A stretch of DNA of 64,000 nt, taken from assembly GCF_008764295.1 (NCBI RefSeq), contig NZ_VTQX01000005.1, forward strand, positions 62,001 to 126,000, given 5' to 3'. The position numbers and the translations under genes are program-made. Positions 27,149 through 35,617 of the stretch are shown piece by piece; the first letter of the stretch is position 1; every line of letters starts with the position of its first letter. Under the pieces are notes generated by a model. That model saw nothing but the letters and a program-made list of their open reading frames with translations, had not been told where the DNA came from and did not search any database. The stretch comes from Bacillus methanolicus (lineage in GTDB: Bacteria; Bacillota; Bacilli; Bacillales; Cytobacillaceae).

Positions 27149-28009
27149 ATGTCAGTAAAAATTTTAGCTGACAGCGCATGTGATTTGCCGTTGAATTTTT
27201 ATGAAGAAAATGGCGTCACCCTTTTTCCTCTTGGTGTCCACTTAGGTGAACAGGAATACGAGGATTTATTAACAATCGATCCATCAACCGTCTATAAGGC
27301 GATTCGCTCTGGGGAAATGCCGAAGACATCCCAAGCCTCACCGTTAAAATTCGAGCAATATTTTAAGGAAATGGCAAAGAATAAGGAAGAAGGAATCTAT
27401 ATCGCCTTTTCATCTGAGCTATCCGGTACCTATCAAACGGCTGTAATGATTCGCAATCAAGTGAAGGAAGAATATCCAGACTTCAACTTATCGATTATTG
27501 ATTCAAAATGCGCCTCTCTTGGCTGCGGATTAGTTGTTATGGAAGCGCAAAAGCTTGCTGCAAGCGGTGCATCCTTTGCGGAAATTGAAAGAGATATTAA
27601 ATTTCGTTGTGAGCATATGGAGCACTTATTTACAGTAGATGATCTCAACCACTTAGCAAAGGGTGGCAGATTATCGAGAGCCTCTGCTTTTATGGGCGGA
27701 CTTTTAAACATCAAGCCTCTGCTTAATATGGAAGACGGCAAATTGATTCCCATCGAAAAGCATCGAGGACAAAAAAAGCTTCTTCGCCGAATTATTGAAG
27801 TGATGAAAGAACGAGGACAGCATTTTGATAAGCAAACAATTGGAATCAGTCATGCTGATTGTCTTGATTTAGCGTTCGATATGAAAGAGCAAATCAAAGC
27901 AGAACTTAATGTTGAGGATATAGTTATTACAGACATCGGCGCCGCTGTTGGTTCCCATACTGGACCAGGGACAATTGCTTTCTTTTTTCTTAACGAGCTC
28001 CCAGCTTAA
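27149..28009 (+). CDS. yitS: DegV-family fatty-acid-binding protein (YitS-like)
   Basis: A 286-residue DegV-family protein, a group that binds fatty acids and in some Firmicutes serves as FakB of the fatty-acid kinase. N-terminal ILADSACDLP and the central SSELSGTYQTA loop are characteristic, followed by VDDLNHLAKGGRLSRASAFMGG and the C-terminal GAAVGSHTGPGTIAF, which line the lipid pocket. The ATG is preceded by a modest GCAGGTG. It is divergent from yitT, as in the B. subtilis yit region. Confidence 0.9.
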   Translation: MSVKILADSACDLPLNFYEENGVTLFPLGVHLGEQEYEDLLTIDPSTVYKAIRSGEMPKTSQASPLKFEQYFKEMAKNKEEGIYIAFSSELSGTYQTAVMIRNQVKEEYPDFNLSIIDSKCASLGCGLVVMEAQKLAASGASFAEIERDIKFRCEHMEHLFTVDDLNHLAKGGRLSRASAFMGGLLNIKPLLNMEDGKLIPIEKHRGQKKLLRRIIEVMKERGQHFDKQTIGISHADCLDLAFDMKEQIKAELNVEDIVITDIGAAVGSHTGPGTIAFFFLNELPA

Positions 28010-28092
28010 AACACTGGAAAGTTTTGAGTTACATACTCCTTTTTCAAATGGCAGACAATAAGACAACTCTTCGATAGAAAGGAGTATTTGTC

Positions 28093-28224
28093 ATGCCTCA
28101 TACTTCTGATAATGACAAAAAAGCGCAAGATCATAACGCCTTACGCCACGAAAAAAATATGATGCGAGAAAAGAATCGCAAAGCAGGAAAACGTCAGTAT
28201 TCGAAAAAAACAGACCATCTCTAG
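28093..28224 (+). CDS. Small highly charged protein (43 aa; DUF3941-like)
   Basis: A 43-codon ORF, MPHTSDNDKKAQDHNALRHE at the N-terminus and KKTDHL at the end, with AAAGGAG 8 bases before the ATG. The composition and the SDNDKKA start recall the DUF3941 group of tiny Bacillus proteins; the family assignment is from memory. It is downstream of yitS on the same strand. No function is known. Confidence 0.65.
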   Translation: MPHTSDNDKKAQDHNALRHEKNMMREKNRKAGKRQYSKKTDHL

Positions 28225-28478
28225 AAGTGAAAAGCTTTAAAACTCTGCAAGGAAACTCAATAGAGCTTCTTTAACAATCGTCATCCAATCTGGATTGACT
28301 TCTTTTCAATGAAGATCCGATGTTTGAGGAATTAAATTTCGACTTATCATTGGATGAGAACTGAAGTTTGCTAAGCGCCAAACCTAGAGACCTATCGTAT
28401 CTTAAAAGGCATACGACCAGTTAACACTGGTGGTTTGCTCAACCTATTAGAAAACTGCAAAACAACACACTACACTAG
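28225..28478 (+). other. Intergenic region after the small charged gene
   Basis: No supported gene. It holds a short palindrome ACCAGT/ACTGGT near 28419 and leads into the terminator below. Confidence 0.45.
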
Positions 28479-28513
28479 ACACCGCCTTAGTGAAACGATG
28501 GGCGGTGTTTTTT
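28479..28513 (+). terminator. Rho-independent terminator
   Basis: ACACCGCC and GGCGGTGT form an 8-bp GC-rich stem with a 14-base loop followed by TTTTT. It could terminate transcripts from yitS and the 43-codon gene. Confidence 0.8.
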
Positions 28514-28755
28514 ATATAGCAACGGTCACATCGGGTTAATTTGGCCCCCGATGTGGCATGGCTTGAGGTAGTCTGCCAACAAGCAATTTTTGTAGGTGCA
28601 TCTACATAAAATTTATAATTATGGTCATTCTTACCTTGTTTGCCTTTTTAGAGACCACAACTTCTTCCGGAAGTGTAACTCCTGGTAAATATTATCCATT
28701 GCTATGATTGTTATTAATTTCCTCGATTTGCTGAGGGGTATGTCCCAAAAGCATG

Positions 28756-29344
28756 ACTTATGACAAATAAACTGACAGCTTCTACTATGACGGTAAGCTA
28801 ATGTGATACTTTTCTGATAAATTGGCTGCATGGCACATACAAATCATTTACCCGAACAAACGGTGTCGTGAATTTAAAAGCTGTCCAAAATACCGATTAT
28901 GAGCTAACTGGTATTACACTTGTCAGTCAAGAAAACTTTGATAAACACACGGAATCTATGAAAAATGGACAAACTTCTAATAAACAGGGTGCTGCACAGG
29001 AAAATAGTTCTGTACATAAAGTAAGCGGCGCAAGTAGCGCCGTTGAGCATAATGGAAATGATCTTAATGGCTCTACTAATGCCTCTTCTGAAGGCGATTC
29101 CAACTATGTTGATACTTCTTTAAATGCTTACTTAAACTATGGCGTTTCTTATGATAAAGCTAACAAGCAATGGATATTCGATAACAAACCAATTCATTAT
29201 CTTAACGATGGAGATAATGCCACTTTTGTCGATAATCGTAATCATGCGACAAAAAATGGAATATCCCTCAAGGTCATTAGGAAATCCAACGGTGAAATCG
29301 ATAAGGTGGTTAAAAATATCTGGTTGAGAAATATCGACTTATGA
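28756..29344 (+). pseudogene. Decayed gene, C-terminal part of a large extracytoplasmic or regulatory protein
   Basis: The last 158 codons are open (NYGVSYDKANKQWIFDN, HYLNDGDNATFVDNR, LKVIRKSNGEIDKVV) and contain a Ser/Asn-rich linker. The downstream part resembles C-terminal tails of Bacillus M56/BlaR1-type membrane metallopeptidases, by eye. Upstream, a protein-like reading (TDSFYYDGKL, YFSDKLAAWH) in a neighbouring frame is broken by TAA (28768) and TGA (28804) and joins the open part through a frameshift near 28830 (HGTYKSFTRTNGVVNLKA). The GTG at 28868 has no ribosome binding site. I therefore read it as a degraded gene whose 5' portion is lost. Confidence 0.6.
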
Positions 29345-29639
29345 ATATTTAGACACTATGAGACATTAAGGAAAGAGCTGCAATAATGTAAATGATACCT
29401 TGGCTCCTTTCTCCTTACACTTTTCGACTTGCTAAAATGTTATCCACTTTAGAAAATCAATAGCACAAGGCACACTTATTGAAAGATAAAGCAGCAAAGC
29501 AAAGGATCTACAGTGCAAACGCACAATGACAGCAAGTGCTACCCAAGATGACATATTTAACCCGCCTGATGTGGCAGGTCTTTCTATATAAAGCAATGTA
29601 TCCACTTTGGTGAGGGTTTCTCCAAGCTCAAATACACCG
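29345..29639. other. Intergenic region after the decayed gene
   Basis: About 295 bases with no supported ORF. It has a small CCTG/CAGG hairpin around 29565 and a terminator at its end; probably the remnant of the decayed locus. Confidence 0.45.
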
Positions 29640-29662
29640 CACCCCTAATTCGGGGTGTTTTT
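29640..29662 (+). terminator. Terminator-like hairpin
   Basis: CACCCC and GGGGTG form a 6-bp stem around TAATTC followed by TTTTTA. It has no intact plus-strand gene immediately upstream and may be the terminator of the decayed gene. Confidence 0.6.
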
Positions 29663-29690
29663 ATGCGTTGATATAACTGCTGCAGGGAGA

Positions 29691-29742
29691 AACTTTTATA
29701 TTGTTGTTACGGTTTGCTCTATTCCTTCACAATATAAAAGTT
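29691..29742. repeat. 14-bp perfect inverted repeat downstream of cvfB
   Basis: AACTTTTATATTGT and ACAATATAAAAGTT are perfect complements separated by 24 bases, 21 bases after the cvfB stop. On the minus strand the right side continues TTTCTCC. It probably serves as the cvfB 3' hairpin; it has the same 24-base loop length as the repeat downstream of ywiC. Confidence 0.6.
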
Positions 29743-29763
29743 ATGGGTGACGACCAAACAATC

Positions 29764-30630
29764 TTAATTTTCCTTCTTCTCATAAGTCCAGCCATCCTCT
29801 TGATAAACAAGACCGTCCTTCATCAGTTTGCCAAGAGCCCTTTTAAAAGCACCTTTGCTCAATCCGAAGCGCTCTTCGATATCTTCTGGCATACTTTTGT
29901 CTCCATATGGCATCGCGCCATTTCTAGACTGCAAATAAGAATAGATTTTCTCTGCATCTGTCCCTAACGCTTCTTGTTTCCGTGGAGTTAACGAAACATT
30001 GATCGTTCCATCCTCTTTTACATCTATAATCCTTCCCTCAACTTTTTCACCGAGTCGCGGTTCAGCTAGACGCTGTGACTCATGAATAAAACCTTTAAAG
30101 CCTTCCGCAGTATAAATCCAGCTTCCTACCTTTGCCGTACGATAAATATGCCCTTGAATATTTTTATTAAAATCAGCACGGGTTGCCTTGACTCTCTTTT
30201 CATCAATGACAGGATCCGTAGCAAGCTTCACATAAATCCGATTATTTCGATTGACACGCAATGTGATATAAAGCAAATCTCCGACCATTGGCCAAACGGA
30301 CTGCTTCGTTGGTAAATCCTCTTCCCCTAAAAGCATGTCCTTATTGATGCCAATATCTAAAAATACACCGAGTCCCGGCTTTGTATCACTAACCTTTGCC
30401 CAGCCGTACTCGCCCACCTTGATTTTCGGAATCGTTGATGTTGCTGAGGCTCGCCCATGGGAATCAGCATACAAGAAAACCTCAACTTCATCGCCCTCAT
30501 TTAATTCAAGCTCCGTATCATTTTCATGCATTAGAACATCTTCTTCTCCGTCCGTTAAAAAGTAGCCAAACTGGGCATACCTTGCAACCGTTAAAGTTAA
30601 TACCTGCCCTACATAATCATTTAAAGCCAT
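29764..30630 (-). CDS. cvfB: S1-domain RNA-binding protein (CvfB/YitL family)
   Basis: A 288-residue protein of the CvfB family: several tandem S1-like OB folds (ALNDYVGQVLTLTVAR at the start, AKVSDTKPGLGVFLDIG, VGSWIYTAEGFKGFIHES) and a C-terminal winged helix (MPEDIEERFGLSKGAFKRALGKLM). In Staphylococcus aureus CvfB is an RNA-binding virulence modulator; in B. subtilis the orthologue is YitL. Two ATGs are close together: the second (chosen) has GAGGAG at 9 bases, the first at only 3. More than 110 residues of upstream open frame are the antisense of yitK and are not coding. Confidence 0.9.
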   Translation of the reverse strand: MALNDYVGQVLTLTVARYAQFGYFLTDGEEDVLMHENDTELELNEGDEVEVFLYADSHGRASATSTIPKIKVGEYGWAKVSDTKPGLGVFLDIGINKDMLLGEEDLPTKQSVWPMVGDLLYITLRVNRNNRIYVKLATDPVIDEKRVKATRADFNKNIQGHIYRTAKVGSWIYTAEGFKGFIHESQRLAEPRLGEKVEGRIIDVKEDGTINVSLTPRKQEALGTDAEKIYSYLQSRNGAMPYGDKSMPEDIEERFGLSKGAFKRALGKLMKDGLVYQEDGWTYEKKEN

Positions 30631-30757
30631 TGCCATACACTCCTCTATTTTACACTTCATGCGAAAGTAGTCTTTCCGAAAGTTGTTTGAACTGCTATAT
30701 TTTACTATAATGGAGCCTAGAAGGGAAATTATACATGTATTTAAAGGAGGGCTCATG

Positions 30758-31249
30758 ATGGCAAAAGATAGCTCATTTGATATTGTATCAAAAGTAGATT
30801 TTTCCGAAGTGACGAATGCAATTAATATAACGATGAAAGAAATCTCCACACGGTATGATTTTAAAGGAAGCAAGAGTAAAGTAACCCTTGATAATGAAGA
30901 ACTTGTCCTTGTATCAGATGATGAATACAAGCTCGAACAATTAAAGGATGTTCTCCTCAGTAAAATGATTAAAAGAGGCATTCCCATTAAGAATCTTGAT
31001 TATGGAAAAATTGAAGGCGCGTCTGGAGGAACTGTAAGACAACGAGCAAAGCTTGTGCAAGGAATCGATAAAGAAAATGCCAAAAAAATCAATACTTTAA
31101 TTAAAAATAGCGGTTTAAAGGTTAAAAGCCAAGTGCAGGATGATCAAGTTCGGGTTACAGCGAAAAGCCGCGACGACTTGCAAGCAATTATCGCTGCAGT
31201 AAAAGAAGCCGATTTATCAATCGATGTTCAATTTGTAAATTATCGCTAA
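30758..31249 (+). CDS. yitK: YajQ-family nucleotide-binding protein (YitK)
   Basis: A 163-residue protein of the UPF0234/YajQ family: [46 protein letters not shown] and a C-terminal VQFVNYR. YajQ proteins have two ferredoxin-like domains and bind nucleotides; some bind cyclic di-GMP, which is of interest because an EAL protein is encoded 10 kb away, though no link is shown. AAAGGAGG stands before two consecutive ATGs; the second gives the better spacing and the family length. Divergent from cvfB as in B. subtilis. Confidence 0.92.
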   Translation: MAKDSSFDIVSKVDFSEVTNAINITMKEISTRYDFKGSKSKVTLDNEELVLVSDDEYKLEQLKDVLLSKMIKRGIPIKNLDYGKIEGASGGTVRQRAKLVQGIDKENAKKINTLIKNSGLKVKSQVQDDQVRVTAKSRDDLQAIIAAVKEADLSIDVQFVNYR

Positions 31250-31348
31250 AACGGTTGTCATTTTAAAATAGATCACTTATAATAAAACAATCTTACATAT
31301 ATAGTAAGTAAAACAACCATATACCACAATATATAGTATACAACCGAT

Positions 31349-31500
31349 AAATTAGGTGTCTTAAATAGACTTAATAGGGAATCTGGTGAGAATCCAGAAC
31401 TGTACCCGCAACTGTAAGTGTGACGAAATAGGAAAAGCCACTATCATCTCGATGGGAAGGACCTAAAGTAGGATGAAGCACAAGTCAGGAGACCTGCCTT
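31349..31500 (+). ncRNA. Cobalamin (B12) riboswitch upstream of nrdA
   Basis: It contains the B12-box signatures in order: GGGAATCTGGTGAGAATCC, the GTACCCGCAACTGTAA core, AGCCACT, GGGAAGG, and GTCAGGAGACCTGCC closing the aptamer. An intrinsic terminator lies about 100 bases downstream and a possible antiterminator between them, so adenosylcobalamin would be expected to switch off the nrdAB operon. Confidence 0.95.
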
Positions 31501-31543
31501 TTTTATACGTCATTATCTTCTTCGGGAGTTGGGAAGGTAAAAC

Positions 31544-31608
31544 GAAGGTGTTTAAGCAAAAAAGGCTTGTTCCTTTTCTACTAAATATCAGCGTTTTAAC
31601 CCATCTTC
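31544..31608 (+). promoter_or_regulatory. Candidate antiterminator of the B12 riboswitch
   Basis: GAAGGTG (31544-31550, followed by TTTAA) can pair with CATCTTC (31602-31608, preceded by TTTTAACC), which is the left arm of the terminator hairpin. This would let the terminator and antiterminator exclude one another. This pairing is inferred by eye, not folded computationally. Confidence 0.45.
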
Positions 31609-31629
31609 ATTTTTGAAGGTGGGTTTTTT
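31598..31629 (+). terminator. Riboswitch-controlled intrinsic terminator
   Basis: AACCCATCTTCA and TGAAGGTGGGTT form a 12-bp stem (one G-U pair) with a short T loop and a following T-run, 47 bases before the nrdA start codon. It is the expression platform of the B12 riboswitch. Confidence 0.88.
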
Positions 31630-31675
31630 AGTTACCTTTCTCTCTTCCGAAAAATTAAGGGAGAGATTTTGAACA

Positions 31676-33955
31676 ATGAGTACAATCGCAACCAAAAATG
31701 AAAGGGTACTTGAAGCCCTGAAGAACACGGCAAAAAAATACAACCTAAATGTTACGGAAATTGAACAACAGCTGCTTACAACAGACGAACGTACTTCCAA
31801 GCAAACGGTTCTCCAATATGCATTAAATCATGTCGATATGATCGAACCAAACTGGACTTTTCTTGCTGCACATATGCTCCTGCTTGAGCTTTACGAAAAA
31901 GCGGCAACCTCTCGCAAGTATGAACCTAACGAAAAATATGGTGATTTCTTCCATCTTATTCAATACTTAAGCGATATTGGAATTTACTCAAACGATCTCC
32001 TTCAAGCCTACAGTAAGGAGGAAATTGAACAATTGGGACAAGAAATTGACCCAGATAAAGATTCCCTTTTTACATATATGGGATTATTTCTTTTAGCCGA
32101 TCGCTATTTAGCAAAGGACTATCATCAAAATGTATATGAACTTCCACAGGAACGGTTCATGATCATCGCCATGACCTTAATGAAAAATGAAGAAAGGCAA
32201 AAGCGATTGTCGTATGTGAAAGAAGCATATTGGGCCTTAAGCAACTTGTATATGACCGTTGCTACACCAACTCTAGCAAATGCCGGTAAAAGCTATGGTC
32301 AGCTCTCCTCCTGTTTTATTGACACAGTGGACGACTCCTTAGACGGCATTTACTTAAACAACTGGGATATCGCTCGATTGAGTAAGGATGGCGGGGGTAT
32401 CGGAATTTACTATGGAAAAGTAAGGGCGCTCGGCTCCGATATTAAAAAGTTTAAAGGAAATTCTTCAGGGGTCGTCCCTTGGATTCGCTTAATTAATGAC
32501 ACTGCAGTGAGCGTCGATCAGCTTGGTCAACGGCAAGGTGCTGTCGCCATTTATTTAGATATTTTTCATAAAGATATTATGAACGGCTTTTTAGATCTAA
32601 AAACAAATAACGGCGACGAGCGAAGAAAAGCGCACGATATTTTTACAGGCGTTTCCATTCCTGACCTTTTCATGAAAAAGATCGAAGAGGTCGATGAAAA
32701 TGGAAAAAGTATTGGGGAATGGCACACCTTCTGTCCTCATCAAGTAAAACAAATGATGGGTTGGAAAGATGAAAACGGAAATCCACTTGGTTTAGAGGAT
32801 TTTTACGACGAAACAGATGAAAAGTTTTTCACACAAAAATATGAGGAGGCTGTCAACCATCCACTTCTTCCCCGTAAAACATACCGGGCAATGGATATTA
32901 TGGTTCGTATCATGGTTGCTCAGCTGGAAACAGGAACGCCTTACATGTTTTATCGCGATGAAGTTAATCGACAAAACCCGAATAAGCATGTGCTTGGACA
33001 TGGACGTACAGCGATATTTTGCAGTAATCTGTGCACGGAGATTAGTCAGAACATGTCAGCAACTACGATTCAAAGCGAATTTACAGATGCAGATGGAAAT
33101 ATCGTAATAATTAGAAAGCCTGGGGACTTCGTCGTTTGCAACCTCTCCTCCATCCATTTGCCAAACGCGATCAGAGCGAATGTTTTAGAACGATTAATTG
33201 CCATTCAAATGAGAATGCTAGACAACGTGATTGATATAAATGATATTTCTGTCCACCAAGCTAAAGCAACGAACGCGAAATATCGAGCTGTCGGACTTGG
33301 AACCTTTGGTTGGCATCATCTCCTTGCCTTAAAAGGTATCGAGTGGGAATCAGTTCAAGCTGTTCATTATGCCGATGAAGTCTATGAGGACATCGCTTTC
33401 TACACGATTAAAGCATCGATGGAATTAGCGAAAGAAAAAGGAGCGTATTCCCTATTTAAAGGGTCTGAATGGGAATCAGGAGACTATTTTCAACGCAAAG
33501 GATATACAACGTCTAGATGGGCTGAGCTCCGGGAAAACATTCAAGCATTTGGGGTAAGAAATGGCTGGATGATGGCAGTTGCCCCTAATTCTTCTACAGC
33601 AAAAATCGGTGGCTCAACAGACGGTATCGATCCGCTCTATGCCCTCGAATATGCAGAGGAGAAGAAAAACTTTAAATTTAAGGTGACAGCACCAGATATA
33701 AATCATCAAACTTATTATTACTATCGTAAAGTTCGGCATGAACTTGATCAAAAATGGAGCATTAAGCAAAACGCTGCTAGACAGCGGCACATCGATCAAG
33801 CCATTAGTTTCAATCTTTATGTGCGCCACGATATTAAAGCAAAGGAGCTGCTTGAGCTTCATCTAGAAGCGTGGAAGTCTGGCATGAAAACAACCTATTA
33901 TGTTCGCAGCACCTCACAAACTGAAATTGAAGAATGTGAAGCATGCCATAGTTAA
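31676..33955 (+). CDS. nrdA: Class I ribonucleoside-diphosphate reductase, large subunit
   Basis: Catalytic subunit that reduces ribonucleotides to deoxyribonucleotides. Residues visible: Cys213 (SSCFID), the NLCTEI active site with Asn451, Cys453 and Glu455, Cys488 (VVCNLSS), and the C-terminal redox pair Cys754-X2-Cys757 that relays electrons from thioredoxin. At 759 residues it is NrdA-sized. The first 80 residues look like a worn or partial ATP-cone: the usual N-terminal KRDG start is missing, so dATP inhibition may be altered. AAGGGAGAG precedes the ATG. The operon is controlled by a cobalamin riboswitch, which suggests a B12-dependent (class II) reductase elsewhere in the genome. Confidence 0.95.
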   Translation: MSTIATKNERVLEALKNTAKKYNLNVTEIEQQLLTTDERTSKQTVLQYALNHVDMIEPNWTFLAAHMLLLELYEKAATSRKYEPNEKYGDFFHLIQYLSDIGIYSNDLLQAYSKEEIEQLGQEIDPDKDSLFTYMGLFLLADRYLAKDYHQNVYELPQERFMIIAMTLMKNEERQKRLSYVKEAYWALSNLYMTVATPTLANAGKSYGQLSSCFIDTVDDSLDGIYLNNWDIARLSKDGGGIGIYYGKVRALGSDIKKFKGNSSGVVPWIRLINDTAVSVDQLGQRQGAVAIYLDIFHKDIMNGFLDLKTNNGDERRKAHDIFTGVSIPDLFMKKIEEVDENGKSIGEWHTFCPHQVKQMMGWKDENGNPLGLEDFYDETDEKFFTQKYEEAVNHPLLPRKTYRAMDIMVRIMVAQLETGTPYMFYRDEVNRQNPNKHVLGHGRTAIFCSNLCTEISQNMSATTIQSEFTDADGNIVIIRKPGDFVVCNLSSIHLPNAIRANVLERLIAIQMRMLDNVIDINDISVHQAKATNAKYRAVGLGTFGWHHLLALKGIEWESVQAVHYADEVYEDIAFYTIKASMELAKEKGAYSLFKGSEWESGDYFQRKGYTTSRWAELRENIQAFGVRNGWMMAVAPNSSTAKIGGSTDGIDPLYALEYAEEKKNFKFKVTAPDINHQTYYYYRKVRHELDQKWSIKQNAARQRHIDQAISFNLYVRHDIKAKELLELHLEAWKSGMKTTYYVRSTSQTEIEECEACHS

Positions 33956-34089
33956 TAAAAAAGCATAAAGCATCATTAAATATCGCACCGCTGCATGACG
34001 AAATCTCCAGTTTCAAACTTAAATTGGAGACTTGTTCTGATAAAAATCTAATTTCAACAGTTAACAGCTAAAGAAGGGAGCCCTCTTTC

Positions 34090-35130
34090 ATGACTAGCAC
34101 TTTAAAAAAGATTAAATTATTAAATCCCGAATTTCCTAATAAAGCAACAGGCATTATTAACGGTAAAGCATCTGGTATCCTTAACTGGAATGATATCGCC
34201 TACCCACAAATGTATCGCATGTATCAAACACTGCTAGCAAATTTTTGGAAGGCGCAAGAAATAAATATGCAAGATGATATTAAGCAATGGGATCATTTAA
34301 GCTCCATTGAAAAGGACGTGTTTTTACGGGTCAACACGCAGTTGGCATCCTTAGATAGTCTGCAAACGCCAACGATGACACAAGTTATGGATTATGTAAC
34401 CGACCCTAGCTTTAAAGCCATTTTTGCAGTTATAGCTCAACAAGAAGCGGTTCATAATGAATCCTATTCCTATATTTTAAGTTCACTTATTCCTTTAAGC
34501 GAGCAAATTGAACGTTTTAATCAAGCAAAGGATGATCCGATTGTCCGAAAAAGAAATGAAATCATTTTAATCGCCTATGAGAATTTCCGTCAGGAACCAA
34601 CTCCACAGCATTTATTTCAACTAGCGGTTCAGTCGATTAATTTAGAAGGTATTTATTTTTACGCAGGGTTTGCCTTTTTCTATCATCTTGCTAGACAACA
34701 AAAAATGCTTAAGACAAGTACGATGATAAGCTATATTCAAAGAGATGAAATGCAGCATGCCTACTTTATTGCCCAATTCATCCGAATTTTGTTAACCGAA
34801 AACCCAGAGCTTAATACGCCAGAAAATATTCAATATGTTTATCATTCCATTTCAGACGCTGTTGAATTAGAGAAGGAGTGGGCCCGCTATATTTTAAAAG
34901 AAATTGAAGGAATCAATTTAGAAGAATTCGAAGGTTATGTTGAATATCTAGCAAATAAACGTTTTCGCCAATTAGGACTCGAAAACCATTATAGTGGTCG
35001 TGACAACCCAATGCCATGGATTCAAGTGTTTAGCGATGAAATGATGAATGAAACGAAATCTGATTTCTTCGAACAAAAATCAAGAACCTATACGAAAGTA
35101 ACTGAATCGAATGGGTTTGATGAACTATGA
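34090..35130 (+). CDS. nrdB: Class I ribonucleoside-diphosphate reductase, small (radical-generating) subunit
   Basis: A 346-residue ferritin-like subunit. Metal ligands can be assigned by comparison with E. coli NrdB: Asp89, Glu119, His122, Glu186, Glu220 and His223 (RDEMQH). The radical Tyr is present as Tyr126 in HNESYSY, with the E-X2-H-X3-Y spacing expected, so a tyrosyl radical is possible. The C-terminal tail ESNGFDEL is the usual NrdA-docking peptide type. GAAGGGAG lies upstream at somewhat long spacing. It overlaps the flavodoxin gene by 4 bases. Confidence 0.94.
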   Translation: MTSTLKKIKLLNPEFPNKATGIINGKASGILNWNDIAYPQMYRMYQTLLANFWKAQEINMQDDIKQWDHLSSIEKDVFLRVNTQLASLDSLQTPTMTQVMDYVTDPSFKAIFAVIAQQEAVHNESYSYILSSLIPLSEQIERFNQAKDDPIVRKRNEIILIAYENFRQEPTPQHLFQLAVQSINLEGIYFYAGFAFFYHLARQQKMLKTSTMISYIQRDEMQHAYFIAQFIRILLTENPELNTPENIQYVYHSISDAVELEKEWARYILKEIEGINLEEFEGYVEYLANKRFRQLGLENHYSGRDNPMPWIQVFSDEMMNETKSDFFEQKSRTYTKVTESNGFDEL

Positions 35131-35570
35131 AGCTAGCTATCGTCTATAGCTCCATCAGTGGCAATACGGAAGAGCTTGCACGTATAATTATGGAGCAGTT
35201 CAAGCAAAAAGGACTCGATATCTCTTGTTATCGAGTGGAGGATTTTCCATTACATTCACTCTTAACATTTGATGGCCTCCTGATTGGAACTTATACTTGG
35301 GGCGATGGAGAAGTACCGCTAGAAATGGTCCCATTACAGGCTCAGTTAGAGAGTGGTTCTTGGGAACATCTTGTCACAGGTGTGTTCGGTACCGGAGATA
35401 GTTTCTATCCCAAATTTTGCGGTGCTGTAAATGCCTTTCGCGACAGCTTAAAAGAGCGAACAAATCTTGCTGTTACATTAAAAGTGGAACTTTTACCACA
35501 AGACGTCGATATGGGAAGAATCGCAACCTTTGTTGAACGAATCATTGAGAGAATGAGCGTTCCCGCTTAA
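35127..35570 (+). CDS. Short-chain flavodoxin
   Basis: A 147-residue FMN protein: phosphate loop SSISGNTEELA near residue 8, the isoalloxazine loops TYTWGDGEVP and FGTGDSFYPKFCGA. The start ATG overlaps the nrdB stop (ATGA), so it belongs to the nrdAB operon. In class Ib systems the flavodoxin-like NrdI supplies the oxidant for metallocofactor assembly; this is a canonical flavodoxin by motif, and a comparable cofactor-assembly or reducing role for NrdB is inferred only from the operon. Confidence 0.9.
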   Translation: MKLAIVYSSISGNTEELARIIMEQFKQKGLDISCYRVEDFPLHSLLTFDGLLIGTYTWGDGEVPLEMVPLQAQLESGSWEHLVTGVFGTGDSFYPKFCGAVNAFRDSLKERTNLAVTLKVELLPQDVDMGRIATFVERIIERMSVPA

Positions 35571-35579
35571 CCTTAATAA

Positions 35580-35615
35580 AAAATGGAGAAAAACAGGTTA
35601 GTTTTTCTCCATTTT
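35580..35615. terminator. Bidirectional terminator of the nrd operon and the amylase-like gene
   Basis: AAAATGGAGAAAAAC and GTTTTTCTCCATTTT form a perfect 15-bp stem with a 6-base loop between convergent genes; A- and T-runs flank it on both strands. Confidence 0.88.
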
Positions 35616-35617
35616 CT

